64,000 nucleotides of DNA from Mrakia gelida (lineage: Eukaryota > Basidiomycota > Tremellomycetes > Cystofilobasidiales > Mrakiaceae), in NCBI GenBank assembly GCA_024345305.1, contig BRON01000003.1, positions 806,001 through 870,000 of the forward strand. The letters are read 5' to 3'. Shown one piece after another: positions 35,956 to 43,737 of the stretch (positions are counted from its first letter, which is position 1; every line of letters begins with the position of its first letter). A program made the position numbers and the translations under genes. The notes under the pieces are model-generated. The model made no database searches. It was not told the DNA's origin and saw only the letters and a list, made by a program, of their open reading frames with translations.

Positions 35956-36185
35956 TGTTGTTGGGTCGTCCACTTGAGCTTAGGGATGTCTGCAGGATGT
36001 GGTTCAAAGCTTGTTGTATAAAGCTAGCTACTCGAAAGGTTTATATACTATGGAAATGGTCACGTGATCTGAAGGTAGCTTACAAAGCTGTTGTTCACTA
36101 AGGAGGGTTACTGACATGGGGACTGAACGAGACGCGTTACTAAGCTACTACGTAAGACCTCTCTGCGAGTCGCCACCTTCCAACA
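35956..36185 (-). repeat. 3' LTR of the copia element (left end)
   Basis: 230 bp running from TGTTGTTGGG to CTTCCAACA on the plus strand, matching 40573-40802 base for base as far as I can read. In element orientation this is the downstream LTR, preceded by the purine tract. Confidence 0.93.
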
Positions 36186-36194
36186 CTCCCACTC
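36186..36194 (-). other. Polypurine tract of the copia element
   Basis: On the minus strand the bases directly before the 3' LTR read GAGTGGGAG, then TGTTGG. A short purine run in this place is the usual primer for plus-strand DNA synthesis in copia elements. Confidence 0.7.
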
Positions 36195-36215
36195 GACGAG
36201 CTGAGAGCCCTTCCT

Positions 36216-39200
36216 TCATTTCCCCCTCTGCGGGTTTCCATCCATGTCTCCGCTGGTCTTTTGATCCATGCGCGAGGGTTCCTTCTGGATGTTGAGCGAT
36301 TTCTTGAACCGTTCGAGCTTTTCGACTCTGAGAGCCTTGGTGAGGATGTCTGCCTGCATGTCCTCGGTGGGACAGTAGTTGAGCTTGATGAATCCTCTCT
36401 GTTGGGCCTCTCGTCCGTATTTGTACGCGACGTCGATGTGCTTGGTCTTCTCCGAGTGAGTACCGTTCTTGGTTGTTTCGATGGCTCCTTGGTTGTCTAC
36501 GTTTACTGGGATCGATCCGGTGTCGTATCCGAGTTCAGCGAGGATCTTGGCGACCCATCTAAGGCTCCGGCATCCTGCGGAGAGAGCGATGTACTCTGCT
36601 TCAAGAGAAGAGAGACTGATTGCCTTTTGGCGTCGACTCGCCCAGATGACTGTGGATCCAAATACCTTGACGACGAAACCTGTTGTTGATCGTCTTGATT
36701 CCGTGTCTCCGGCGTAGTCGGAGTCGGTCCATAGTTCTGCGATTGGAGCGTCCGAGTGTCCTCCAAGTTGAAGCGACGTGTCTGCTGATCCTTGTAGGTA
36801 TCGCATGACCTTCTTGACTGCTCCCCAGTGAACCCTTCGTGGGTCCGAACTGAATCGGCTGAGAACTCCGACGGCGAAGGCGATGTCCGGTCGAGTGCAG
36901 ACTTGGAGGTACATCAACGATCCCACCGCTTCGAGGTAGGGTACTCCGTCCAGCTTCTCTGATCCCGAATCCTCCGATTGGACCGACAGTTGCCTAAAGT
37001 CGTCCATCGGAACCTTGTTTGGTTTAGCGCCGACCATGTTGAATCGTTCGAGGACCGTTTGAACGTATCGTTTCTGGCTGAGGTCCATTGTCCCCGCCTT
37101 GCGGTCCCTCGTAACGTCGATTCCGAGGATGGTTCCTGGGTTGAGGTCTCCTCTGTCGTCGATCTTGAATTCCTTCTGGATCTCCGTCATGACCCACTCC
37201 AAATCCTCCTTGTCTCCTGCGGCGACGAAGTCGTCAACGTACTGGACCAGCATGATCCGTCGTCCCTTCCTATGCCCTATGTAGATGCAAGAGTCCGCTT
37301 CGAGTGGATGGAGATTGAGTTGAGTTTGAAAGAACTTTGAGGAGTGATTGTAGAACGCGAGTGGCGATTGTTTGAGTCCGTATAGGGCCTTGAGGAGATG
37401 CGCGACGAGTTTCTTCTTGTCGGCTCCCTTTTGTTCGTACCCTGTTGGCTGTTCCATGAAGACCGTTTCGACTAGGTCTGCTGTGAGGAACGCCGTCTTG
37501 AAGTCTCCTTGGACTAGATCGAGATCCTCCGATGCTGCGATGGCGAGGACGATCCTGAGTGAGTTGAGCTTTGATACCGGTGCGTACGTCTCGACGTAGT
37601 CGACTCCTTCTTGCTGACTGAATCCCTTGGCGACCCATCTGGCTTTGAAGCGAGTAATCCTCCCGTCGGCTCCTTTCTTGAGCGCGTAGACCCAGCGACC
37701 TCCGACCGTTTTTGATCCTGAGGGTAGCTCCGTGAGTTCAAAGACTCCGTTCCCTTCCATCGACACCATCTCTTCGTCCATCGCTTCTCTCCAGAAGTAT
37801 GCGTGCTCCGACGCCATGGCTTCTCCGTATGTATTTGGGACGGAGGGTGGTGGAAGATCCTCGAGTTTGGGTTGCGTCGCTTGAGCGTGTCCGGCGAAGT
37901 CCTCCGAAATGAAGTCGGTGATGTCGTAGTCTGTCTGGACAAATCTTGCCGAGTCTCCTGTTCCTGTGAGAGGTTTCTTGTGCCGTTGACCTCGTCTGTA
38001 GCTCCCACTCAAATCGACAGCCGGTTCATCGATGATGGGCTCGTAAGTGTAGGAGTGCTTGACGCGTGATGGGTTGGGTTTCCTTGCCTCGGTCCCCCTG
38101 ACCGGGTCTTGTTGGTTGGACTTGAGTAGGTGCTGTTCCTCTCCTTTGTCCTCCTCCAGTTCCTTCTCTTCTTCTTCCTCCTCCTTGTGGTCCTCCTTGA
38201 TTCCGGCTTGTCCCATTCCTGGTAGCTCCACCGTCTGGTGGACTCCACGTGTTTCGTCGAAGATAACGTCCCGAGAATGAAGGATCGACCGCTTGGGGTC
38301 TCCATGGACTTGAAGTCGATAGGCCTTCTTCCCGTTGAGATCGCCGTATCCGAGGAAGATGCACTTGATGCTCTTGGGTTGATGCTTGATCTTTTGAAGG
38401 TTGAGCGCGTAAGCGAGAGCTCCGAACGTCCGCATTGCAGTGAGGTCGGGCTTCCTTTTGTAGTAGGCTTGGTAGGGGGTTTGAGAGTTGACTGAGGATG
38501 AGGGAATGCGGTTGATTGTGTATGTGGCGTAGTTCATGGCTTCCGCCCAGTAGGATCCGTCGAGGTCCCTCGCGTCTCGTAGCGCGCAGGTGATCTTCTC
38601 CTCGATGGTTCGCATTCCTCGTTCGGCCTTGCCGTTTTGTTGCGGTGTGTGTGGGATAGTCGTTTCCTTGGTGATTCCTTCGTCCCGGAGATAGAACTCG
38701 TAGTCCTTCGACGTGTATTCCCCACCGTTGTCTGACCTGATCCGTTTGACGACGTGATTGGTCCTTTTCTCCTCCCTTTTCCTCCAGGCGATGAATGTTG
38801 CCAGTGTTTCCGACTTCCTCTTCAATGCGAACGACCAGTGGTAGTTGCTGAAGTCGTCCCAGATCGTCATCATGTAACGCATTCCTTGAGCCGAGGCGAT
38901 TGGCATCGGTCCGGCGAGATCCGTGTGGACGAGTTCGAGAGGTGAAGTGGTTTTGGTGGTGGAGGTGGGGAATGGAGTTCGATGTTGTTTCCCTTCGACG
39001 CAAGGTACGCAGATCCTTTCCTTGAATCCGATGATGTCCTTTTTGGTGAAGGTTGGTAGGAGCTTCTGACGAGACAACTCCTCCATGGCGGAGATAGAAG
39101 CGTGACCGAGCCGGCGATGAAGGACCTCGATCTTGTCGACTCCTGTTGCCGCGAGTGCTACGTCTTCTCCTCCTGAGCCGACTCCCTTGAAGTCGCTCAC

Positions 39201-40523
39201 GTCCAGCATGTAGAGGTTCTCCGACACCTCTTTTCCCTCCATGAACAGCGATCCGTCTCGAAGGAACTGGCATCGCTTGTTGGTTTGGGTTGTCCCCTTG
39301 CTGGGGAACCTGGTCTCGACTCCTTTGTTACCGAGTTGACCGATACTGATGAGGTTGCTGAACCCTGGGATGTGGTATACGTCGGAGATGGTGAAGGCCT
39401 TCCTTGATCCTTTCACGGTGGTCTGGAGGTGGATGGAGCCGATGCCGAGGATCTGAACGATTGATCCGTTGGCCGTCGTGACCGTTCCGTTGTGCGCCTT
39501 GTATGTTACGAAGCGTTCCCGGTCCCCGACGATGTGGTTTGATGCTCCACTATCGGCGATGTATCCATGCTTGGTTTGAGCGAAGAGCGCTTGGGCCGAC
39601 GTCGCGATGTCGGATCCTGCTTGAAGACCGTAGTCTACGAGGTGCGCCTCTTCCCTATCCTTCCAGTTCCCCTTGTTCTCCTTCTTCCCCTTCCCGAACT
39701 TCCTTCCCTTTCCACCTTGTCCCTGCCCCGTGGGCTTTCCTCCATTCAACTCCCAGCACTCCGACTTGAAGTGTCCGACCTTGTTGCACTGATGGCACTT
39801 GGCGGTCCTCTTGTCGACAAGGAGGGCTGTTTCCTTCGACGATGAAGTACCGGTCGGTTTGAGGGACTCGTGAGTCCTTACGTGGATGAGGAGGGATGTG
39901 GCGACGGCGGTTGGGTTGAGTTCTTGTTTTGATTCTTGTGCCTGGAGCGTTTGGTGTTGAATGAATTGTTCGAGTGATGCGGGTAACCCACTGAGGAAGA
40001 ACATTGAGCTCATCCTGTCTGGGATGTTGAGGCCGAGAGCTGACATGTCGTTGATGATCCTTTGGAATTCGTCGATGTACTCCTGTACTGGTTCTCCCTC
40101 CTCCATCTTGAGGTCCCTCATCCTTCGGATGGCCATGACCTCTCCCGCTCCTCCTTCCACCTTGTGAGTCTTCCTCAGAAGATCCCATGCCTCCTTTGCG
40201 TATTTGCAGTTCCGGATCCGAGGTAGTTCTCGGTCGCTGACCGCCATTTGAATCCTGTGGAGCGCGAACTCGTCCATATGGTCCCATTCTTCGATGTCCT
40301 TGACGTTGTTCTGCTGCTTCACGACCTCTTGTCCGGTGGTGTCCTTTTCCATAATTTCCGGGGTGAGGTTGGGCCTGGTTTTCGTACCGAGGACGACGGG
40401 CTTGATTCCTGCTTCTCCAAAAGCGATCTCCATCCTTACTGACCACGTCTCGTAGTTGGTACCATCGAGAGCAGTGAGCTTGAACAGCTTGTGATCCAGC
40501 TTCTTGGAGTAGTTGCTTGACAT
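36216..40523 (-). CDS. Copia Gag-Pol polyprotein, intact
   Basis: One open frame of 1435 residues with no frameshift between gag and pol. In order: a Gag region opening with a LDGTNYETWSVRM block (residues about 18-30); a CCHC zinc knuckle CHQCNKVGHFKSEC at about 243; an aspartic protease with DSGASNHIV at about 321; an integrase with the HHCC region around LHRRLGHAS (about 468) and CVPCVEGK, and a D,D,E core with HTDLAGP, SDNGGEYT and QQNGKAERG (about 533-635). Then comes the reverse transcriptase with KARWVAKGFSQ and the catalytic YVDDF (about 1094), and RNase H with WTDSDYAGD (about 1263) and SSLEAEYIALS. All expected catalytic residues are in place, so the element may be able to move. Expression from one fused frame is known in copia elements; how Gag excess is made is not visible. 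Confidence 0.96.
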   Translation of the reverse strand: MSSNYSKKLDHKLFKLTALDGTNYETWSVRMEIAFGEAGIKPVVLGTKTRPNLTPEIMEKDTTGQEVVKQQNNVKDIEEWDHMDEFALHRIQMAVSDRELPRIRNCKYAKEAWDLLRKTHKVEGGAGEVMAIRRMRDLKMEEGEPVQEYIDEFQRIINDMSALGLNIPDRMSSMFFLSGLPASLEQFIQHQTLQAQESKQELNPTAVATSLLIHVRTHESLKPTGTSSSKETALLVDKRTAKCHQCNKVGHFKSECWELNGGKPTGQGQGGKGRKFGKGKKENKGNWKDREEAHLVDYGLQAGSDIATSAQALFAQTKHGYIADSGASNHIVGDRERFVTYKAHNGTVTTANGSIVQILGIGSIHLQTTVKGSRKAFTISDVYHIPGFSNLISIGQLGNKGVETRFPSKGTTQTNKRCQFLRDGSLFMEGKEVSENLYMLDVSDFKGVGSGGEDVALAATGVDKIEVLHRRLGHASISAMEELSRQKLLPTFTKKDIIGFKERICVPCVEGKQHRTPFPTSTTKTTSPLELVHTDLAGPMPIASAQGMRYMMTIWDDFSNYHWSFALKRKSETLATFIAWRKREEKRTNHVVKRIRSDNGGEYTSKDYEFYLRDEGITKETTIPHTPQQNGKAERGMRTIEEKITCALRDARDLDGSYWAEAMNYATYTINRIPSSSVNSQTPYQAYYKRKPDLTAMRTFGALAYALNLQKIKHQPKSIKCIFLGYGDLNGKKAYRLQVHGDPKRSILHSRDVIFDETRGVHQTVELPGMGQAGIKEDHKEEEEEEKELEEDKGEEQHLLKSNQQDPVRGTEARKPNPSRVKHSYTYEPIIDEPAVDLSGSYRRGQRHKKPLTGTGDSARFVQTDYDITDFISEDFAGHAQATQPKLEDLPPPSVPNTYGEAMASEHAYFWREAMDEEMVSMEGNGVFELTELPSGSKTVGGRWVYALKKGADGRITRFKARWVAKGFSQQEGVDYVETYAPVSKLNSLRIVLAIAASEDLDLVQGDFKTAFLTADLVETVFMEQPTGYEQKGADKKKLVAHLLKALYGLKQSPLAFYNHSSKFFQTQLNLHPLEADSCIYIGHRKGRRIMLVQYVDDFVAAGDKEDLEWVMTEIQKEFKIDDRGDLNPGTILGIDVTRDRKAGTMDLSQKRYVQTVLERFNMVGAKPNKVPMDDFRQLSVQSEDSGSEKLDGVPYLEAVGSLMYLQVCTRPDIAFAVGVLSRFSSDPRRVHWGAVKKVMRYLQGSADTSLQLGGHSDAPIAELWTDSDYAGDTESRRSTTGFVVKVFGSTVIWASRRQKAISLSSLEAEYIALSAGCRSLRWVAKILAELGYDTGSIPVNVDNQGAIETTKNGTHSEKTKHIDVAYKYGREAQQRGFIKLNYCPTEDMQADILTKALRVEKLERFKKSLNIQKEPSRMDQKTSGDMDGNPQRGK

Positions 40524-40559
40524 GACGAAGGATTGTTGCTTAGCGAGTGGTGGCGAACT

Positions 40560-40572
40560 GGTGCTGATAACG
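40560..40572 (-). other. Putative primer-binding site of the copia element
   Basis: Reading the minus strand directly after the 5' LTR gives CGTTATCAGCACC. A TATCAG-type motif here is common in copia elements, many of which prime from the initiator methionine tRNA or an internal fragment of it. I cannot check the match to the host tRNA. Confidence 0.5.
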
Positions 40573-40802
40573 TGTTGTTGGGTCGTCCACTTGAGCTTAG
40601 GGATGTCTGCAGGATGTGGTTCAAAGCTTGTTGTATAAAGCTAGCTACTCGAAAGGTTTATATACTATGGAAATGGTCACGTGATCTGAAGGTAGCTTAC
40701 AAAGCTGTTGTTCACTAAGGAGGGTTACTGACATGGGGACTGAACGAGACGCGTTACTAAGCTACTACGTAAGACCTCTCTGCGAGTCGCCACCTTCCAA
40801 CA
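40573..40802 (-). repeat. 5' LTR of the copia element (right end)
   Basis: 230 bp, no visible difference from the left LTR. In element orientation it is the promoter-bearing LTR. It contains a TATATAAA box on the minus strand (plus positions 40657-40664). Confidence 0.93.
40657..40664 (-). promoter_or_regulatory. TATA box of the copia 5' LTR
   Basis: The minus strand reads TATATAAA here, about 130 bp upstream of the Gag start and inside the LTR, as expected for the RNA polymerase II promoter of an LTR element. The same box recurs in the left LTR. Confidence 0.55.
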
Positions 40803-40807
40803 AAAAC
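40803..40807. repeat. Right target-site duplication AAAAC of the copia element
   Basis: Five bases after the right LTR equal those before the left LTR (35951-35955), confirming that both ends belong to one insertion. Confidence 0.9.
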
Positions 40808-40876
40808 AACACAAAGCTCGCCGCGTCGTCGACACCCTCCGTCCTTCCTCCCTTCCCACGTCCCTACCCCACCCTC

Positions 40877-42680
40877 TCAGACCGCCTCCTCCCGACCCCG
40901 ATCTTGCGTATTCACCCACTCGAACTTCCCCAGCAACAGCCATCTGCCCTTGCCCAGGCTCGTCAACCAAGGTCCCACGACGCCGAAGAAAGGGAGCAGA
41001 CTCGCTCCTCCGTAGGGTCCGATGTTGATTCCCAGACGCGACGGCGAAACGAAGGTCAAACAAGTCGAAGAAGGGGAAAGGGGAAAGGGGGTGTGTGAGA
41101 GAGGGTTGGTGGGAATGAAGGGATGGTGAAGGAGGGACGCGACCAAACGAACCATCGCTTCCATCGGACGAGGAGCTGCTCGGAGGGGCTGGGGGGAGAG
41201 GTGGGCGAGAATGCTAGAGGCGTAGAGGATGTTAGAGTGTGTGAGAGAGAGTGAGGTACAAGAAATGGAGAGTAAGAAGACGAACTTGCGCGAAACTCCC
41301 CACACGTCGCTTTGGACCTTGAGAAGATCGAGATGACCAGACGAGGAGGAGCAGTCTCCGATGGCGAAGTAGGTTGAGCGGACGAAGAGGCTTGAAGAGA
41401 TGGTGGAGATGATCTGTGGGACGAGACGTGCGTGAGCGAAGGGAAAGAGGGAGCGAGAAGACGACGTGTCGAACTCACGCGAAGATTAGCGTCGACAGTG
41501 ATCAACCCTCTCGCGTTCACAGCTCCTGGATCAACGGCAGTGACAATAGAGGAGTTGATGGACATGCCGGCGCCGTTGATGATTAGGTCGGCTGTAATCC
41601 AGATGCGAAGAAGTTAGCTCGACGAAGGAAGAATTCAACGCGTCGAGCTCGGTTTCGACAATTCACCGTCGATACTCGTCCCATCCTTCAACTCGATGCT
41701 TCCCTTCCCAGCCTCGATCATCTCCTTCGATACCCTCTCCCCAAAGACCGTTCTGACTCCATACCTGTCGAGCTCGCTGAGGAGCTTGTCCGAGTAGGAT
41801 GGCTACTGATTTGGAGGAGTCGTGGGAGATGATTTCCTGCAACATGCGGAGAAATTCCAGCTTCGGCGAAGGAGAAAGCGAGGGGAAGAAGAGAGAGGTG
41901 GAAGCGAGATGAAGAAGACGACGCGACGCACTCCAGCGTACTCGATCGAACACGCTCCTCCTCCCACGAGGACGATGTTCTGAAAGTCTGAGATGCGAGC
42001 CTGGGATTCGAGGTAAGATTGCTTGGCCTCTACGACGGTGGCGGAGTGAGGTCTCAGTGGAAAAGGGTAGAGCGAGCCGATGGCGAGGATGCAGATCTGA
42101 AGCGACGCAGGCAGTAAGAGCCAGGAGAGGGATGAGATGTAGCTCAACGAGGCCAGCGAAGCAAGAGATAAGGCGGGCTCACATCGAACTCAATCTTCTC
42201 CGATGGAAACCCAAGCTCAGGATGCGAACATCCGACGTTCACAAAGCCCTCTCCGAGCCCGACAACCTTGGTGCTCGCGAGGAGAACGTGTCTTGAGCCA
42301 GAGGGGAAGAAGCCCTCGAGGGATTTGAGAGACCAGCCTGCGAGAGACGAGTAAGAGAAACGAGATCAGTGCGAGTCAGGACAAGCGTCGAATCAGAACG
42401 ACGCGCGCCAACGAAAGACGTCAACTCGCCTGGAACCACAGCACTCCTGAGCGAGCTGATCGGCCAGAAAGAGTAGTCGTTGGCTTCCACCAGAACGATC
42501 CTGTGGGTGTTGGGTAGCTTGTGCTCGAGGGTTCGAGCGAGGAGGGATCCTGCAGCGGACTGGACGATCAGCAACCGACGTCGAAGAAGTCAGCTCAGAT
42601 TGCTTCGTTTGAGCTCATTCGGTCGAGTAGGCGATGAGACTCACAGCTCCGATGATGAGTGCGTTCTTGAGATCTGACAT
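40877..42680 (-). CDS. AIF/FSP1-like FAD-dependent NADH oxidoreductase, with a one-base frameshift
   Basis: Minus-strand exons 42680-42645, 42559-42430, 42337-42183, 42096-41932, 41836-41667, 41591-41479, 41413-41286 and 41213-40877. The protein opens with an FAD-binding strand (ALIIGASAAGSLLA), then VLVEANDYSFW, ILAIGSLYPFPL, a second dinucleotide motif VLVGGGACSIEYAG, DLIINGAGM, and FAIGDCSS near the end, followed by a hydrophobic tail. This order matches the AIFM2/FSP1-AMID group of single-subunit NADH:quinone-type oxidoreductases. Two oddities: the second intron starts with GC (CAG|GCGAGT), and exon 5 cannot be read through. SKSVAI is in one frame and YSDKLLSELDRYGVRTVFG continues in the next. 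Exon 5 is 170 nt where the flanking phases need 169, so one base is extra. This is either a sequencing error or a disabling mutation. Confidence 0.82.
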
Positions 42681-43737
42681 GGTGAGGTGGTGGTAGTTCG
42701 TGGCGAAAGAAGAGCGAGAGAGACATGGTGAGGTCCGACGGAGGCGAGGCCGAAACGAGCAAGGGGCGATTTGGTCAGAGATAGAGGAGTAACCTAGCCG
42801 GAGATGGTTATGATCTCTCGAGATCTAGAGATTTGAGGATGTTCCTTAGTCAAGAGGAGGATCAGGGGAGCTCACAGACGAGATCAGCTCGTCACCACTG
42901 CCAGAGAGTTCGACGCGGACGACGACGAGTCACCCTTCGAGTCTGTCCTCCCTCCCTTTCGGAGAATCTATCAGCGTCGAAGATCGAGCACCGAGTTGCC
43001 CACTAGCACGCATAGAGTGAGCGAGTCTCTAGCTTTGTACCTATCCCTGTGTTCGTGGAGGGACGGAGAGAGGAGACGAGACGAGAAAGGGAGAGGTCGG
43101 AGGGAGGGCTGAGAGCGAGGTTGAGCTTGACAGGACGAGCCGAGATCTTGGTGATTTTGTATCCTGGAGAGAAGAAGAGAAACCTTTGATCAGCTTCAGT
43201 ACGAGCTTTTTCTCGTTGGTCGCGGGGAGCTGAAGATGTGAGAAGCAGAGAAGAAAGGGAAGGACCGACCTCGAAGCTCACTCGTTGAACTCTCCTCCCT
43301 CGCTGAAGAGAGGACGTCTTCCTTGCGATTCCGATGAGATCCGTTGTACAGGTCGGGTATTGTCCTCGGGTGAAGATTCTATCCTTTCGATCAACCGCGA
43401 AATGAAGATTTACCTCCCAGGTCAGGCTGGTCGTCGGGATGCAAAGACAGGCAAGCACGCGACTCAGCAGAACCGGCGGCACTTCTCTCTCGTTTTCGCC
43501 TCTCTCTTTTCAGCTCCTCACCACATCGACCAGAGCACTCGACCTTCTCCAACTACCCTCCCACCTCCTCCACCTCCCTCTCAACCTACCGACCACCACC
43601 TTCTCTCTACCCCAGATCTTCCTTATCGACGAACCAAGCTCCTGCCTCGCTCTCTCTCTCCCCCAAGCGTCGGTCAACCTTTGCCTCCCTCCCTCCCTTG
43701 GTCGGTCTCTCCCTCCCTGATCTTCAACTCAGCTACG
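42681..43737. promoter_or_regulatory. Divergent region between the AIF-like gene and NMN adenylyltransferase, no firm gene
   Basis: About 1 kb. A minus-strand frame at 43482-43003 is long, and includes a donor and acceptor of local type (GTGAGC near 43280; CTCTCCAG near 43165). I find no start codon, motif or consistent model, so I leave it uncalled. Confidence 0.35.

Larger units (their letters stand above)
35956..40802 (-). mobile_element. Complete Ty1/copia LTR retrotransposon
   Basis: The 4847-bp element reads on the minus strand. It has two 230-bp LTRs with terminal TGTTG...CAACA, a perfect AAAAC target duplication, a primer-binding-like site after the 5' LTR, one uninterrupted Gag-Pol frame and a purine tract before the 3' LTR. 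The order protease, integrase, reverse transcriptase, RNase H places it in Ty1/copia (Pseudoviridae). I see no difference between the LTRs, so insertion was recent. It lies 171 bp behind the PHA2 stop and about 70 bp behind the stop of the AIF-like gene, in a former intergenic gap of about 240 bp between convergent genes, so it breaks no coding sequence. Confidence 0.95.

Noticed and set aside
35862..36101. 79-codon frame at the left LTR and its 61-codon twin at 40533-40718
   Set aside because: Both are translations of the LTR itself and share the same end. They are non-coding element ends.
36261..36689. Several plus-strand frames within 36.2-40.4 kb
   Set aside because: Shadows of the intact minus-strand Gag-Pol frame.
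43003..43482. 159-codon minus frame upstream of the AIF-like gene
   Set aside because: The apparent start is a GTG, the frame crosses intron-like signals, and no domain is recognisable. Left as unassigned divergent region.
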